From contig JAGGSW010000006.1 of NCBI GenBank assembly GCA_021158895.1, forward strand, positions 1 to 12,590: a DNA stretch of 12,590 nt, read 5' to 3'. Position 1 is the stretch's first letter. Each line of letters opens with the position of its first letter. The stretch comes from Candidatus Odinarchaeota archaeon (lineage in GTDB: Archaea > Asgardarchaeota > Baldrarchaeia > Baldrarchaeales > DXJG01). Below the pieces are notes generated by a model. It searched no databases. It was not told where the DNA came from and saw nothing but the letters and a program-made list of their open reading frames with translations. A program made the position numbers and the translations under genes. Shown here one piece after another: positions 1-5,849 of this stretch.

Positions 1-6
1 CTTAAA

Positions 7-966
7 ATGAAAATATTGGTAACAGGTGGAACTGGTTTTATAGGTAGACATTTAATTGAAAAATTAAGAGAGGAAAGTCACGACATTACGGTTTACGCAA
101 TAGACCCCCTTGAAATAGAGGGTATAAAAGTAATTATAGGTGATATAAGAGATAGTGCGAACCTCGAAGAAGTTTTTAAAAAAGTTCGACCAGAGCTGGT
201 TTTTCACCTCGCCGCGATAGTAAGTTATTCAGCGCCAAAAGAACTAATGTATTCTGTTAATGTTGAAGGAACAAGAAACGTGGTAGATAAATGTTTGAAA
301 TACGACTCAAAAATCGTTTTTACAAGCTCTGTATCAGTCATAGGAAAATTTAAAGGCATAGCAAATGAGGAAACACCTTGTAGGCCATTCACAACATACG
401 GGAAAACAAAACTAGAAGCAGAAAAAATTGTATTAAATGCACATAAGGAAAATGGCCTTCCAATAGCTATAATAAGACCTGCTCCAGCATATGGAGAAGG
501 GTCACCACAGTACAGAGTTCTAATACCCCTAATAGCAAAAGGAAAACTACCAATAATTGGCTCAGGAGAAACATTAACTCATCAAATATACGTTAGAAAC
601 TTAATTGATGCGCTTCTCCTACTTGCTTACGAAAAAAGGGCAGAAGGGGAAATTTTCATGGCTGCCGACGAAGAAACAATAACATTAAAAGAACTGTATT
701 TTCTTATCCTAGACTACTTGGGGATTAAAAGAGAAGTAAAACATATACCAGTATTTTTGGCAAAATTTGGCGTATTTCTTTCAGAGATAAAAGCTAAGTT
801 CACAGGCGAAAAACCAAAAATGAGTAAAGAATTTCTAGAAACAATACTTACACATCGCCACTATGACATTTCGAAGATCAAAAGTATAGGATACAAGCCG
901 AAATATACTCTTAGAGAAGGAATGACACGAACAATAGAATGGTGCAGAAAAGAAGGTCTCGTCTAA
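7..966 (+). CDS. NAD-dependent epimerase/dehydratase, extended SDR family
   Basis: A cytosolic extended short-chain dehydrogenase/reductase of 319 residues, a normal length for the family. The N-terminal Rossmann nucleotide-binding motif TGGTGFIG is at residues 6-13, and an acidic residue follows the second strand region (GDIRD, D46). HLAA is at 67-70, the catalytic Ser is probably in FTSSVS (105-110), and the YxxxK pair is Y131 and K135 in YGKTK. RPAPAYG (158-163) followed by the IIGSGETLTHQIYVRNLIDA segment matches the substrate-side region of sugar-nucleotide epimerases and 3beta-HSD-like or dihydroflavonol-reductase-like members. The substrate cannot be told. The canonical MKILVTGGTGFIG start supports the ATG at 7. 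Only six bases precede it in the window, so promoter and ribosome binding site are out of view. No neighbour clearly belongs to a sugar pathway. Confidence 0.9.
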   Translation: MKILVTGGTGFIGRHLIEKLREESHDITVYAIDPLEIEGIKVIIGDIRDSANLEEVFKKVRPELVFHLAAIVSYSAPKELMYSVNVEGTRNVVDKCLKYDSKIVFTSSVSVIGKFKGIANEETPCRPFTTYGKTKLEAEKIVLNAHKENGLPIAIIRPAPAYGEGSPQYRVLIPLIAKGKLPIIGSGETLTHQIYVRNLIDALLLLAYEKRAEGEIFMAADEETITLKELYFLILDYLGIKREVKHIPVFLAKFGVFLSEIKAKFTGEKPKMSKEFLETILTHRHYDISKIKSIGYKPKYTLREGMTRTIEWCRKEGLV

Positions 967-1041
967 GCTAATTTTATCATCAAACTAATATATAGAAATG
1001 GCGCCACTTAAGACCACTGCGCTATCGATTCTATCGTATTA

Positions 1042-1050
1042 TTTATAAAG
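1042..1050 (+). promoter_or_regulatory. Candidate TATA box for the small Trp-rich gene
   Basis: TTTATAAAG lies in the 127-bp gap after the epimerase gene. It would put transcription start near 1072 and give a leader of about 20 nt that includes the purine-rich AAAAGGGG before the ATG at 1094. The match is to the archaeal TATA consensus only; no start site is measured. Confidence 0.45.
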
Positions 1051-1093
1051 ACAAAGTTATGTGAATTAAATCGGCTTAAAAGGGGAACAGGGT

Positions 1094-1339
1094 ATGAATA
1101 TGCTCCAACAAACCAGAGAAAACAACAATAAATACATATGGCGGCTAGTAGTCCTTACACAAGGAGAAAGCCCTCGAAAACCACCAATACCACCCTCAGC
1201 AATAAAATGGAAAAACTCAGGAATACTTTATACATTTTGGTTTCTTGACGAAAAAGAAGCAGAAAAATGGAGAAGCTACTTCGCATCCGAAAAAGATTTC
1301 CTGGTTTTCTGGTTTCTAAAGGAAAAAAGAAAACAATAG
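1094..1339 (+). CDS. Small Trp-rich protein of unknown function
   Basis: I do not recognise this 81-residue protein. It has five tryptophans (W16, W39, W49, W59, W73), a Pro-rich stretch SPRKPPIPPS at about 26-35, an aromatic segment ILYTFWF (44-50), a charged helix DEKEAEKWR, and a basic tail KEKRKQ. There is no signal peptide or clear membrane helix, although FLVFWFL near the C terminus is very hydrophobic. Support for it being real: a TATA-like box 44 bp upstream of the start region, a purine-rich AAAAGGGG before the ATG, codon use like its neighbours, and no competing gene. The ATG at 1100 is an alternative start two codons later. It sits alone between the epimerase and cysteine-cluster genes, with a T-rich tract after it. 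Possibly a small protein-binding or nucleic-acid-binding factor, but that is a guess. Confidence 0.6.
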   Translation: MNMLQQTRENNNKYIWRLVVLTQGESPRKPPIPPSAIKWKNSGILYTFWFLDEKEAEKWRSYFASEKDFLVFWFLKEKRKQ

Positions 1340-1352
1340 ATGCAAGTCAATA

Positions 1353-1374
1353 CTTTTTTAAATAATTTTTCTTC
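1353..1374 (+). terminator. Oligo-T archaeal-type terminator
   Basis: Two T-rich runs, CTTTTTT and ATTTTTCTTCT, start about 14 bp after the stop codon of the small Trp-rich gene. Archaeal RNA polymerase commonly terminates at oligo-T tracts without a hairpin. The position before the next gene fits such a role. Confidence 0.45.
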
Positions 1375-1425
1375 TAAAAAATGTGTCAAAAATACGTCAA
1401 GCTTTCATCGCATTAAGCTTAAAAG

Positions 1426-1430
1426 GGTGA
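1426..1430 (+). promoter_or_regulatory. Shine-Dalgarno GGTGA of the cysteine-cluster gene
   Basis: GGTGA matches the anti-Shine-Dalgarno tail of archaeal 16S rRNA and stands 10 bases before the ATG at 1441. It supports that start. It overlaps the left part of the dyad that covers the start codon. Confidence 0.6.
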
Positions 1431-1447
1431 GGGCATTTAAATGCCCT
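1430..1447. promoter_or_regulatory. Perfect 18-bp palindrome over a start codon
   Basis: AGGGCATTTAAATGCCCT is a perfect palindrome. It includes the ATG at 1441-1443, and its left end touches the Shine-Dalgarno. Outside it, AAGGG at 1423-1427 can pair with CCCTT at 1452-1456, extending the dyad across an asymmetric internal loop. In RNA this would be a 7-bp stem with a UUAA loop holding the start codon. In DNA it could be an operator for a dimeric regulator. A second, 10-bp palindrome, TTAAGCTTAA, lies at 1413-1422. Confidence 0.55.
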
Positions 1448-1959
1448 TAATCCCTTGGAAACTTGTTACAACATGGTCTTGTTTTGCATGCGGCAAATGT
1501 TGTCGCAAATTTAAAGTTCCGTTAAGCCTCAGTGAAGCGCAAAAACTGATGGAAAAATACGGTAGTAACGTCATAGAATTTGAAAGAGGGACTCCCTACC
1601 TAAAGAGAAAGGGTGGAACATGCATATTCCAAGACGGGAATATCTGTAGTATACAAGAAGATAAACCAACTGCATGTAAGCTTTGGCCCTTCTACGTCAA
1701 AAAAGCGCCCTTGCATCCAAACGATTTCTTCTCAGCACACTATAGATACAAGGATAAGGTCTTTTACATTTATGTTCACAGTTGGTGCACTGGAGTTAAC
1801 AAAGGAGTTATTCCCATACATAAAATCCTACCAGAAGTTGTATCACTGTATTTAGGAGAGCAAATGTCTCAAATCTTCACTACATCAACATTCCACCCAG
1901 AAGACTTACTAATTAACATTATAACAACTACTAAGCTCATTACAAACAAAATCCTTTAG
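1441..1959 (+). CDS. YkgJ-like CxxCxxCC cysteine-cluster protein
   Basis: Member of the CxxCxxCC (YkgJ/UPF0153-like) family, small cytosolic proteins thought to bind a metal or Fe-S centre; biochemical function is not established. Residues C14, C17, C20 and C21 form the signature CFACGKCC. The second half of the cluster is C61 (GGTCIF), C69 (NICSI) and C79 (TACKLWPF), with C116 as an eighth cysteine. The pattern CxF...xxCxIxxxKPxxCxxxPF is typical of the family. The length of 172 residues is usual, and the C terminus (about 150-172) is not distinctive. The start is supported by GGTGA ten bases upstream. The 3' end overlaps the convergent membrane-protein gene by 51 bp. The palindrome over its start suggests control at the operator or translation level; this is inference. 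Confidence 0.85.
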   Translation: MPLIPWKLVTTWSCFACGKCCRKFKVPLSLSEAQKLMEKYGSNVIEFERGTPYLKRKGGTCIFQDGNICSIQEDKPTACKLWPFYVKKAPLHPNDFFSAHYRYKDKVFYIYVHSWCTGVNKGVIPIHKILPEVVSLYLGEQMSQIFTTSTFHPEDLLINIITTTKLITNKIL

Positions 1960-2796
1960 TTCCCGTAGGAACTGCGAATATCCGGGAGAACCTAACGGCT
2001 GATACTCACAAATAACTATCTCTAACCTATTATTTTCTAACCGTAGAAGAATTTCTTTACTATTAGATAAATTAATATAACTCTTGAGAAGAGAAACGAG
2101 CTTGTCATACCACTCTGGTACTTCTTCCCCCTCGTTAGCAGGTCTTTCGCTTTTTTCCTCATTTTCCGATATTGTCGTTAAAATTGGCTTTTCTAATCTT
2201 AAGGGATAACTGAACTGAAAGATCAAAAATCGACCGTACCGATTATCAAAGACCCCAGAATCAATAATAATGAGATCTATGTTGTTTTTTGCGCGAAACA
2301 CTAGATCACGAGGACCATAAGCCAATTTTTTCCCACTATTCTCAATAATCATATCTATAAGGTCTTCTTCACTTAACTTTCTTTGTAACTCTACCTTTAC
2401 ATCTAAATGTTGCTGAAAAAACATTAACTCCTCATTTATTATGTTTTTACCTAGTTCTAAAAGATTTTTCTCTTTCTTTAACGCCTTTTTCTCAATATTT
2501 CTCCCTAAGAGCGTTAAGATCGTGTTTACTGGAAGAACAATAAAGAGAGAGGAGGAAATAAAAGACAGAAAAAGAACGTCCACAAAGTTTGAGAGCAAAA
2601 TAACACCTGGAGAGAAACGCAGCAAAAACAAAGGAGTAAAAACAATGAAAACAATCAATGTTTCAAGCAATATAAACCTCAACTCACCTGTACGAGAAAG
2701 AATTCGGACAAATTTATTATTAGAATACATTTTCAACTTAAATTCTTCAACTTTTTTTAAGAACATACTTCTTATGGTATCTAAATCAACATCCAT
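1909..2796 (-). CDS. Two-helix membrane protein of unknown function
   Basis: Not recognised. From ATG 2796 it has 295 residues: a charged N-terminal segment, two hydrophobic helices at about 41-60 (FILLETLIVFIVFTPLFLL) and 65-97, a charged, probably coiled helical stretch (NIEKKALKKEKNLLELGK), then a soluble domain of about 180 residues. That domain alternates beta-like segments (IDLIIIDSG, RFLIFQFSYPL, RLEIVICEYQPLG) with a Glu-rich loop near 217-230. The two hydrophobic helices make an inner-membrane location likely. A GTG at 2805 is in frame, but it overlaps the Shine-Dalgarno AAAAGGTGA, which stands five bases before the ATG at 2796, so I prefer the ATG. It follows archaemetzincin by only 13 bp, so it is the last gene of that operon and may work with the protease. 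Its 3' end overlaps a convergent gene by 51 bp. Confidence 0.75.
   Translation of the reverse strand: MDVDLDTIRSMFLKKVEEFKLKMYSNNKFVRILSRTGELRFILLETLIVFIVFTPLFLLRFSPGVILLSNFVDVLFLSFISSSLFIVLPVNTILTLLGRNIEKKALKKEKNLLELGKNIINEELMFFQQHLDVKVELQRKLSEEDLIDMIIENSGKKLAYGPRDLVFRAKNNIDLIIIDSGVFDNRYGRFLIFQFSYPLRLEKPILTTISENEEKSERPANEGEEVPEWYDKLVSLLKSYINLSNSKEILLRLENNRLEIVICEYQPLGSPGYSQFLRELKDFVCNELSSCYNVN
1958..1973. other. Short hairpin at the cysteine-cluster stop codon
   Basis: AGTTCC and GGAACT form a 6-bp perfect inverted repeat around a CGTA loop, starting within the TAG stop at 1957-1959. No T-run follows, so it is a weak terminator candidate. It also lies within the 3' coding part of the opposite-strand gene. 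Confidence 0.3.
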
Positions 2797-2809
2797 TGAA
2801 TTCACCTTT

Positions 2810-3367
2810 TCATTCGTTTAGGTACTTTTCTAAAGCTCGGTCAACCTTTTTCCTGCAAGTTGAACAGAAATTTTTGGTTTTAAAATCTGTTTCTCCAACA
2901 TGATTACTAAACCTCATAACACATCTAGGATTATCACAATGATTAAGACCAAGCGTATGACCAATCTCGTGGATAACAGTTTTAACAACCCTTTCCAATA
3001 GAAGATCCATATCAGGAGGCTCACCGTAAACTTCAGGTCTAAGCATAAAAAGAGAAACGACAGCACCAAGCCCATGTAAACTAGCTTGACCAAAAACAAA
3101 ATTCAAACCTGGAACAAAAAGATTAACATCAGTAATAGCTACAACCCTCGTAAAATGCAACATCCTTGCGTAACTTTCTGCCAATGATACAAAAAACGAA
3201 GCATGATACTGCTTTCTTTCTGGAGAATAAGCCTCACTGGGAACAGGAAGACTTTCTGGATAAATTTCACAGATTGCACCGTAAACTTCCTTCAATGCTT
3301 CACAAATACCCCTAAGAATTTTATTTGGAACACTTCCTATAGGAAGTATCAGTATTTTAAACAACAC
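2810..3367 (-). CDS. amzA: Archaemetzincin, zinc-dependent metalloprotease
   Basis: Soluble zinc metallopeptidase of the archaemetzincin family (M54), 185 residues, a normal length. The zinc-binding and catalytic motif HEIGHTLGLNH spans residues 133-143: H133, H137 and H143 as zinc ligands, E134 as catalytic base. The family's extra cysteines follow: C144 and C149, then M151 of the Met-turn (CVM), then FCSTC with C168 and C171, the second structural zinc site of archaeal members. Physiological substrates of the family are largely unknown. The start is GTG, placed directly after the TAA of the upstream gene. The Shine-Dalgarno GGAGG lies in the last codons of that gene, so the two are probably translationally coupled; the TTG at 3364 is a less likely start. 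It is the middle gene of a three-gene operon with a SNAP/TPR-like protein and a membrane protein. Confidence 0.95.
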   Translation of the reverse strand: MLFKILILPIGSVPNKILRGICEALKEVYGAICEIYPESLPVPSEAYSPERKQYHASFFVSLAESYARMLHFTRVVAITDVNLFVPGLNFVFGQASLHGLGAVVSLFMLRPEVYGEPPDMDLLLERVVKTVIHEIGHTLGLNHCDNPRCVMRFSNHVGETDFKTKNFCSTCRKKVDRALEKYLNE

Positions 3368-4738
3368 TTATCCTCCAGTTTCCTCAGATTGATTCTCTGA
3401 AGTTTTAATAGCAACGTTTTCTTGTTTCTCGGCTTTTTTAATTTGCTCTTTCAAGAGTTTAACTTTTTCCTCGAATCCCTTATCAGCAAGTAGTTGCGAT
3501 ATCTCGTTAAGAACAAAGTCTACAGTTCTAAGGTTGATTTTTACTTCATCTAGTTTTTCTTTACGTAAGAGGTCTTCGCTTTTGTTTACAACGTTTTTTA
3601 CGTCATTTATTAACCGGAGAAATACGTATTCAAGAACTTCGGGAAAATCTCTAATTTTTCCCTTTAAATCTAACATTCGCTTGATGATATCTCTAATTTC
3701 TTCTTTTAATTTTTCGCTTTCCCGAACTAGGTGTAATGTAATTTTCATGGGACCTATGGTAGTTGAGTACGCTGTTCCAACCATGTCAAAATATTCTAGA
3801 TCCGCACTAATACTGTATTCTTCCTTCTCCGCATCCTTACTTGGCACATTTAAGGTTATTTTTATTTCCACTTCTCCATTGGCAGGAAGCGTGTCAACAA
3901 TGGTTTCTCGTTTTCCTTTAACAATTTTTATTTCTTCTGGCACGTTGAAAACGATTTTTACATTTTTAGCTTCACCTTCACCGACATTTTTCAATTTTAG
4001 GGCGACATCAAACGGCGTATTAAAAGTTAAATCGAGTGGAACACGAAGAGCAGGAGTGATCTTTGGAAGTCGAATTTCTTTCTTAACCTTACTGACAATG
4101 GTTTGCATCGCTTCATCGATTATTTTTACAAACATGTTACCTTTAATAAGTGGAAGCATAGGTTTTAAAACAGAATTTACTAGTCCTTCAACTTCTGAGT
4201 ATGTTGAAGCATCAGAATCAACAACAACTTTTTGAATTAAGGATGCAATATTCAATATTCTATTAGCTTCAAAGTCCTCAGCGGAAATTTTATCCTTAAA
4301 ACTTTTAATAATCTTCTTTGCATCGTCAATTTTACCTGTAGCAAAATATATCAGACTTGAAATAGCGACACATGTAGCGGCACCTCTAATTTCTTTCCAC
4401 ATTAAGTATTCGTTGGCGGCATTTGCAAGGTCGGAAGCTATATTTAAAATCAGTTGATCTCTTTTTTCCGTCATTTTTAACTTTTCATATATTTCCAGGG
4501 CCATAAGAGAGTTTTCTGCTGCTTTTCTGAAGGATTTAACACGTCTGGCTTCATTAGCAGCAATGACAAAATTATCAACAGCAAGTTTAAGGTAACGTTC
4601 TGCCTCCTTTGTTTTTCCATCTTTCTCGAATATTTTGGCAACTTCAAGATATTTATATGCTGCTTTTGAATAGTTTTGTTTACTCAGATATTCCTCAGCC
4701 TCTTCCAACAATTTGTGTACAGAAGCTTCCAATTTCAT
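3368..4738 (-). CDS. SNAP/TPR-like helical protein with beta-sandwich and coiled coil
   Basis: Cytosolic 456-residue protein with no signal peptide or membrane helix. Three parts are visible. Residues 1-220 are helical hairpins like TPR/SNAP solenoids, for example YSKAAYKYLEVAKIFEKDG (23-41) and then KTKEAERYLKLAVDNF. Residues about 228-337 look like an Ig/CARDB-type beta-sandwich (VALKLKNVGEGEAKNVKIVF; IVDTLPANGEVEIKITLNV), the conserved-Gly fold often used for protein contacts. Residues 338-456 are helical or coiled coil and end in a Glu/Ser-rich tail. I see no catalytic motif; a scaffold or adaptor role is inferred. ATG 4738 is preceded by GGGGG three bases upstream. It is the first gene of the archaemetzincin operon. 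Its TAA abuts the archaemetzincin GTG, so the two products are likely made in a fixed ratio. Confidence 0.8.
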   Translation of the reverse strand: MKLEASVHKLLEEAEEYLSKQNYSKAAYKYLEVAKIFEKDGKTKEAERYLKLAVDNFVIAANEARRVKSFRKAAENSLMALEIYEKLKMTEKRDQLILNIASDLANAANEYLMWKEIRGAATCVAISSLIYFATGKIDDAKKIIKSFKDKISAEDFEANRILNIASLIQKVVVDSDASTYSEVEGLVNSVLKPMLPLIKGNMFVKIIDEAMQTIVSKVKKEIRLPKITPALRVPLDLTFNTPFDVALKLKNVGEGEAKNVKIVFNVPEEIKIVKGKRETIVDTLPANGEVEIKITLNVPSKDAEKEEYSISADLEYFDMVGTAYSTTIGPMKITLHLVRESEKLKEEIRDIIKRMLDLKGKIRDFPEVLEYVFLRLINDVKNVVNKSEDLLRKEKLDEVKINLRTVDFVLNEISQLLADKGFEEKVKLLKEQIKKAEKQENVAIKTSENQSEETGG

Positions 4739-4770
4739 ATTCCCCCGTTATAACTAAAATTTGTAAAAAC

Positions 4771-4783
4771 AAATATTAAAACT
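4771..4783. promoter_or_regulatory. AT-rich element serving divergent promoters
   Basis: AAATATTAAAACT lies in the 110-bp gap between the divergent helical-protein and HD-domain genes. It can be read as a TATA box on either strand. On the minus strand TTTTAATATTT would start transcription near 4750, with a leader of about 12 nt. On the plus strand it would start near 4803. This is a consensus match only. Confidence 0.4.
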
Positions 4784-4813
4784 CTTTCCACTTCTAGTTC
4801 AACATAAACTGTC

Positions 4814-4830
4814 AAATTTACGGTAAATTT
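4814..4830. promoter_or_regulatory. 17-bp dyad before the HD-domain gene
   Basis: AAATTTACGGTAAATTT has perfect 8-bp arms around one central G. It ends just before the Shine-Dalgarno and 18 bp before the ATG. This is a typical place for an operator bound by a dimeric repressor. Confidence 0.5.
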
Positions 4831-4843
4831 CTAGGAAGTGATC
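4831..4843 (+). promoter_or_regulatory. Strong Shine-Dalgarno of the HD-domain gene
   Basis: AGGAAGTGATC (4833-4843) differs by one base from the full anti-Shine-Dalgarno complement AGGAGGTGATC. It stands five bases before the ATG at 4849 and fixes that start. Confidence 0.7.
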
Positions 4844-4848
4844 TCGTA

Positions 4849-5694
4849 ATGAAAAGAAAGCAGAAGAAAGATAAAATTCATAAACTGACATTCCAAGAGA
4901 TGTTAGTCGAAAAACTCAAAGAACAAGTGTCTAAAAGTGAAAAATGCAAAAAAGCCTTGGAAATCCTATTAAACGATAGAGAAATAAACTATCTACTTGA
5001 AGCAGTAAACATAGCAGCAGTAGGAAGACTAAGATACAATGATCATGGAAAAACTCACAGCATAATTACTAGTCTGAACGCTTTGAAGATCTTAGATCTA
5101 TTTTACGAAGCTGGCATTGAACCAAATACAATAAAAGAAAAAACCGGCGACATAGACGATGCAAGACTAACAGTACTATTAGCAGCATATCTACACGATG
5201 TAGGACATATAGTTCATAGAGAACATCATTACGAGTTCTCTCTATGGATAGCAAAACCAATAGTAGAAAGAATCCTAGAAGAAATATATGGAGAAGACAT
5301 TGAAAAACGAATCCACGTTTTAGCAAACGTGTTACATGCAATTTACGCGCATGATAAAGATGTAACAGCACTAACAGTTGAAGCAGGAATAATAGGAGTG
5401 GCAGATGCAACAGACATGGCAAAAGGAAGAGCAAGAATACCCTTTGCGCTTGGAGAAGTTAGCATACACAGCATATCAGCACTTGCCATAGACTATGTGG
5501 AAATAAAAAGAGGAAAAGAAAAACCAGTACGAATAGAAGTTCATATGAATAACAGCAGTGGCATATTCCAAATACAAGAACTATTACAGAGAAAGCTTCG
5601 ATCATCAAATCTAGATCAATACATCGAAGTAGTGGCAAAAATAAAACCAGAAGAAAGAAGAATATTGAGAGAAGCGGAAATAAGAATTATTTGA
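4849..5694 (+). CDS. HD-domain metal-dependent phosphohydrolase
   Basis: Cytosolic HD-superfamily hydrolase, 281 residues. Likely metal ligands and catalytic residues are H70 or H66 in YNDHGKTHS, the HD pair H116-D117 in AAYLHDVGH, further histidines H125 to H127 and H163/H168, and D186 or D189 in VADATD. This order (H, HD, H, D) is that of the superfamily, whose members cleave phosphomono- or diesters of nucleotides or nucleic acids; the substrate is not visible. A basic Lys-rich N terminus (1-35) precedes the domain. The C terminus (about 205-281) ends in a segment starting EVHMNNSSGIFQIQELLQRK, which looks like a separate alpha/beta domain seen in archaeal HD proteins of this kind. The start is backed by a near-perfect Shine-Dalgarno. 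It is divergent from the archaemetzincin operon, with a 17-bp dyad between promoter and start. Confidence 0.88.
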   Translation: MKRKQKKDKIHKLTFQEMLVEKLKEQVSKSEKCKKALEILLNDREINYLLEAVNIAAVGRLRYNDHGKTHSIITSLNALKILDLFYEAGIEPNTIKEKTGDIDDARLTVLLAAYLHDVGHIVHREHHYEFSLWIAKPIVERILEEIYGEDIEKRIHVLANVLHAIYAHDKDVTALTVEAGIIGVADATDMAKGRARIPFALGEVSIHSISALAIDYVEIKRGKEKPVRIEVHMNNSSGIFQIQELLQRKLRSSNLDQYIEVVAKIKPEERRILREAEIRII

Positions 5695-5807
5695 TGTTAC
5701 CAAGCAGTCAGTAAAGCCAGAGTTCATCATAAGAAGTACAGTCGGTAGTCCTTTCATCATCCAACTTACAACTCTCACAAACAGCTTATTAACTTAACTC
5801 GCAAAAC

Positions 5808-5816
5808 CTTAAAATT
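5808..5816 (+). promoter_or_regulatory. Candidate TATA box for the QueG-like gene
   Basis: CTTAAAATT within an AT-rich stretch would place transcription start near 5838 and give a leader of about 12 nt before the ATG at 5850. The rest of the 155-bp gap (5695-5849) shows no RNA gene and no clear hairpin terminator. Confidence 0.4.
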
Positions 5817-5849
5817 AAAATAATCGTAAGAAATGAGAACGGATTCAAA

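Noticed and set aside
998..1036. Possible tRNA fragment (minus strand GCGC-AGTGGT-CTTAAG-GCGC looks like a D-arm; plus strand CTTAAGA looks like a Leu anticodon loop)
   Set aside because: No complete acceptor, anticodon or T stem can be formed on either strand. The flanks of CTTAAGA are not complementary and the spacing to any T-loop-like sequence is wrong.
1613..1855. 80-codon frame on the plus strand within the cysteine-cluster gene
   Set aside because: Overlaps the clearly conserved CxxCxxCC protein in another frame and has no recognisable features.
2797..2805. GTG start for the membrane protein
   Set aside because: It lies within the Shine-Dalgarno of the ATG at 2796, which is the better start.
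3534..4235. Long open frame of 233 codons on the plus strand
   Set aside because: Antisense to the helical protein gene; Ser/Phe-rich low-complexity translation with no domain, as expected of a shadow of Lys/Glu-rich coding sequence.
5069..5434. 121-codon Leu-rich frame on the minus strand
   Set aside because: Fully antisense to the HD-domain gene; composition mirrors its codons and no ribosome binding site or family match is visible.
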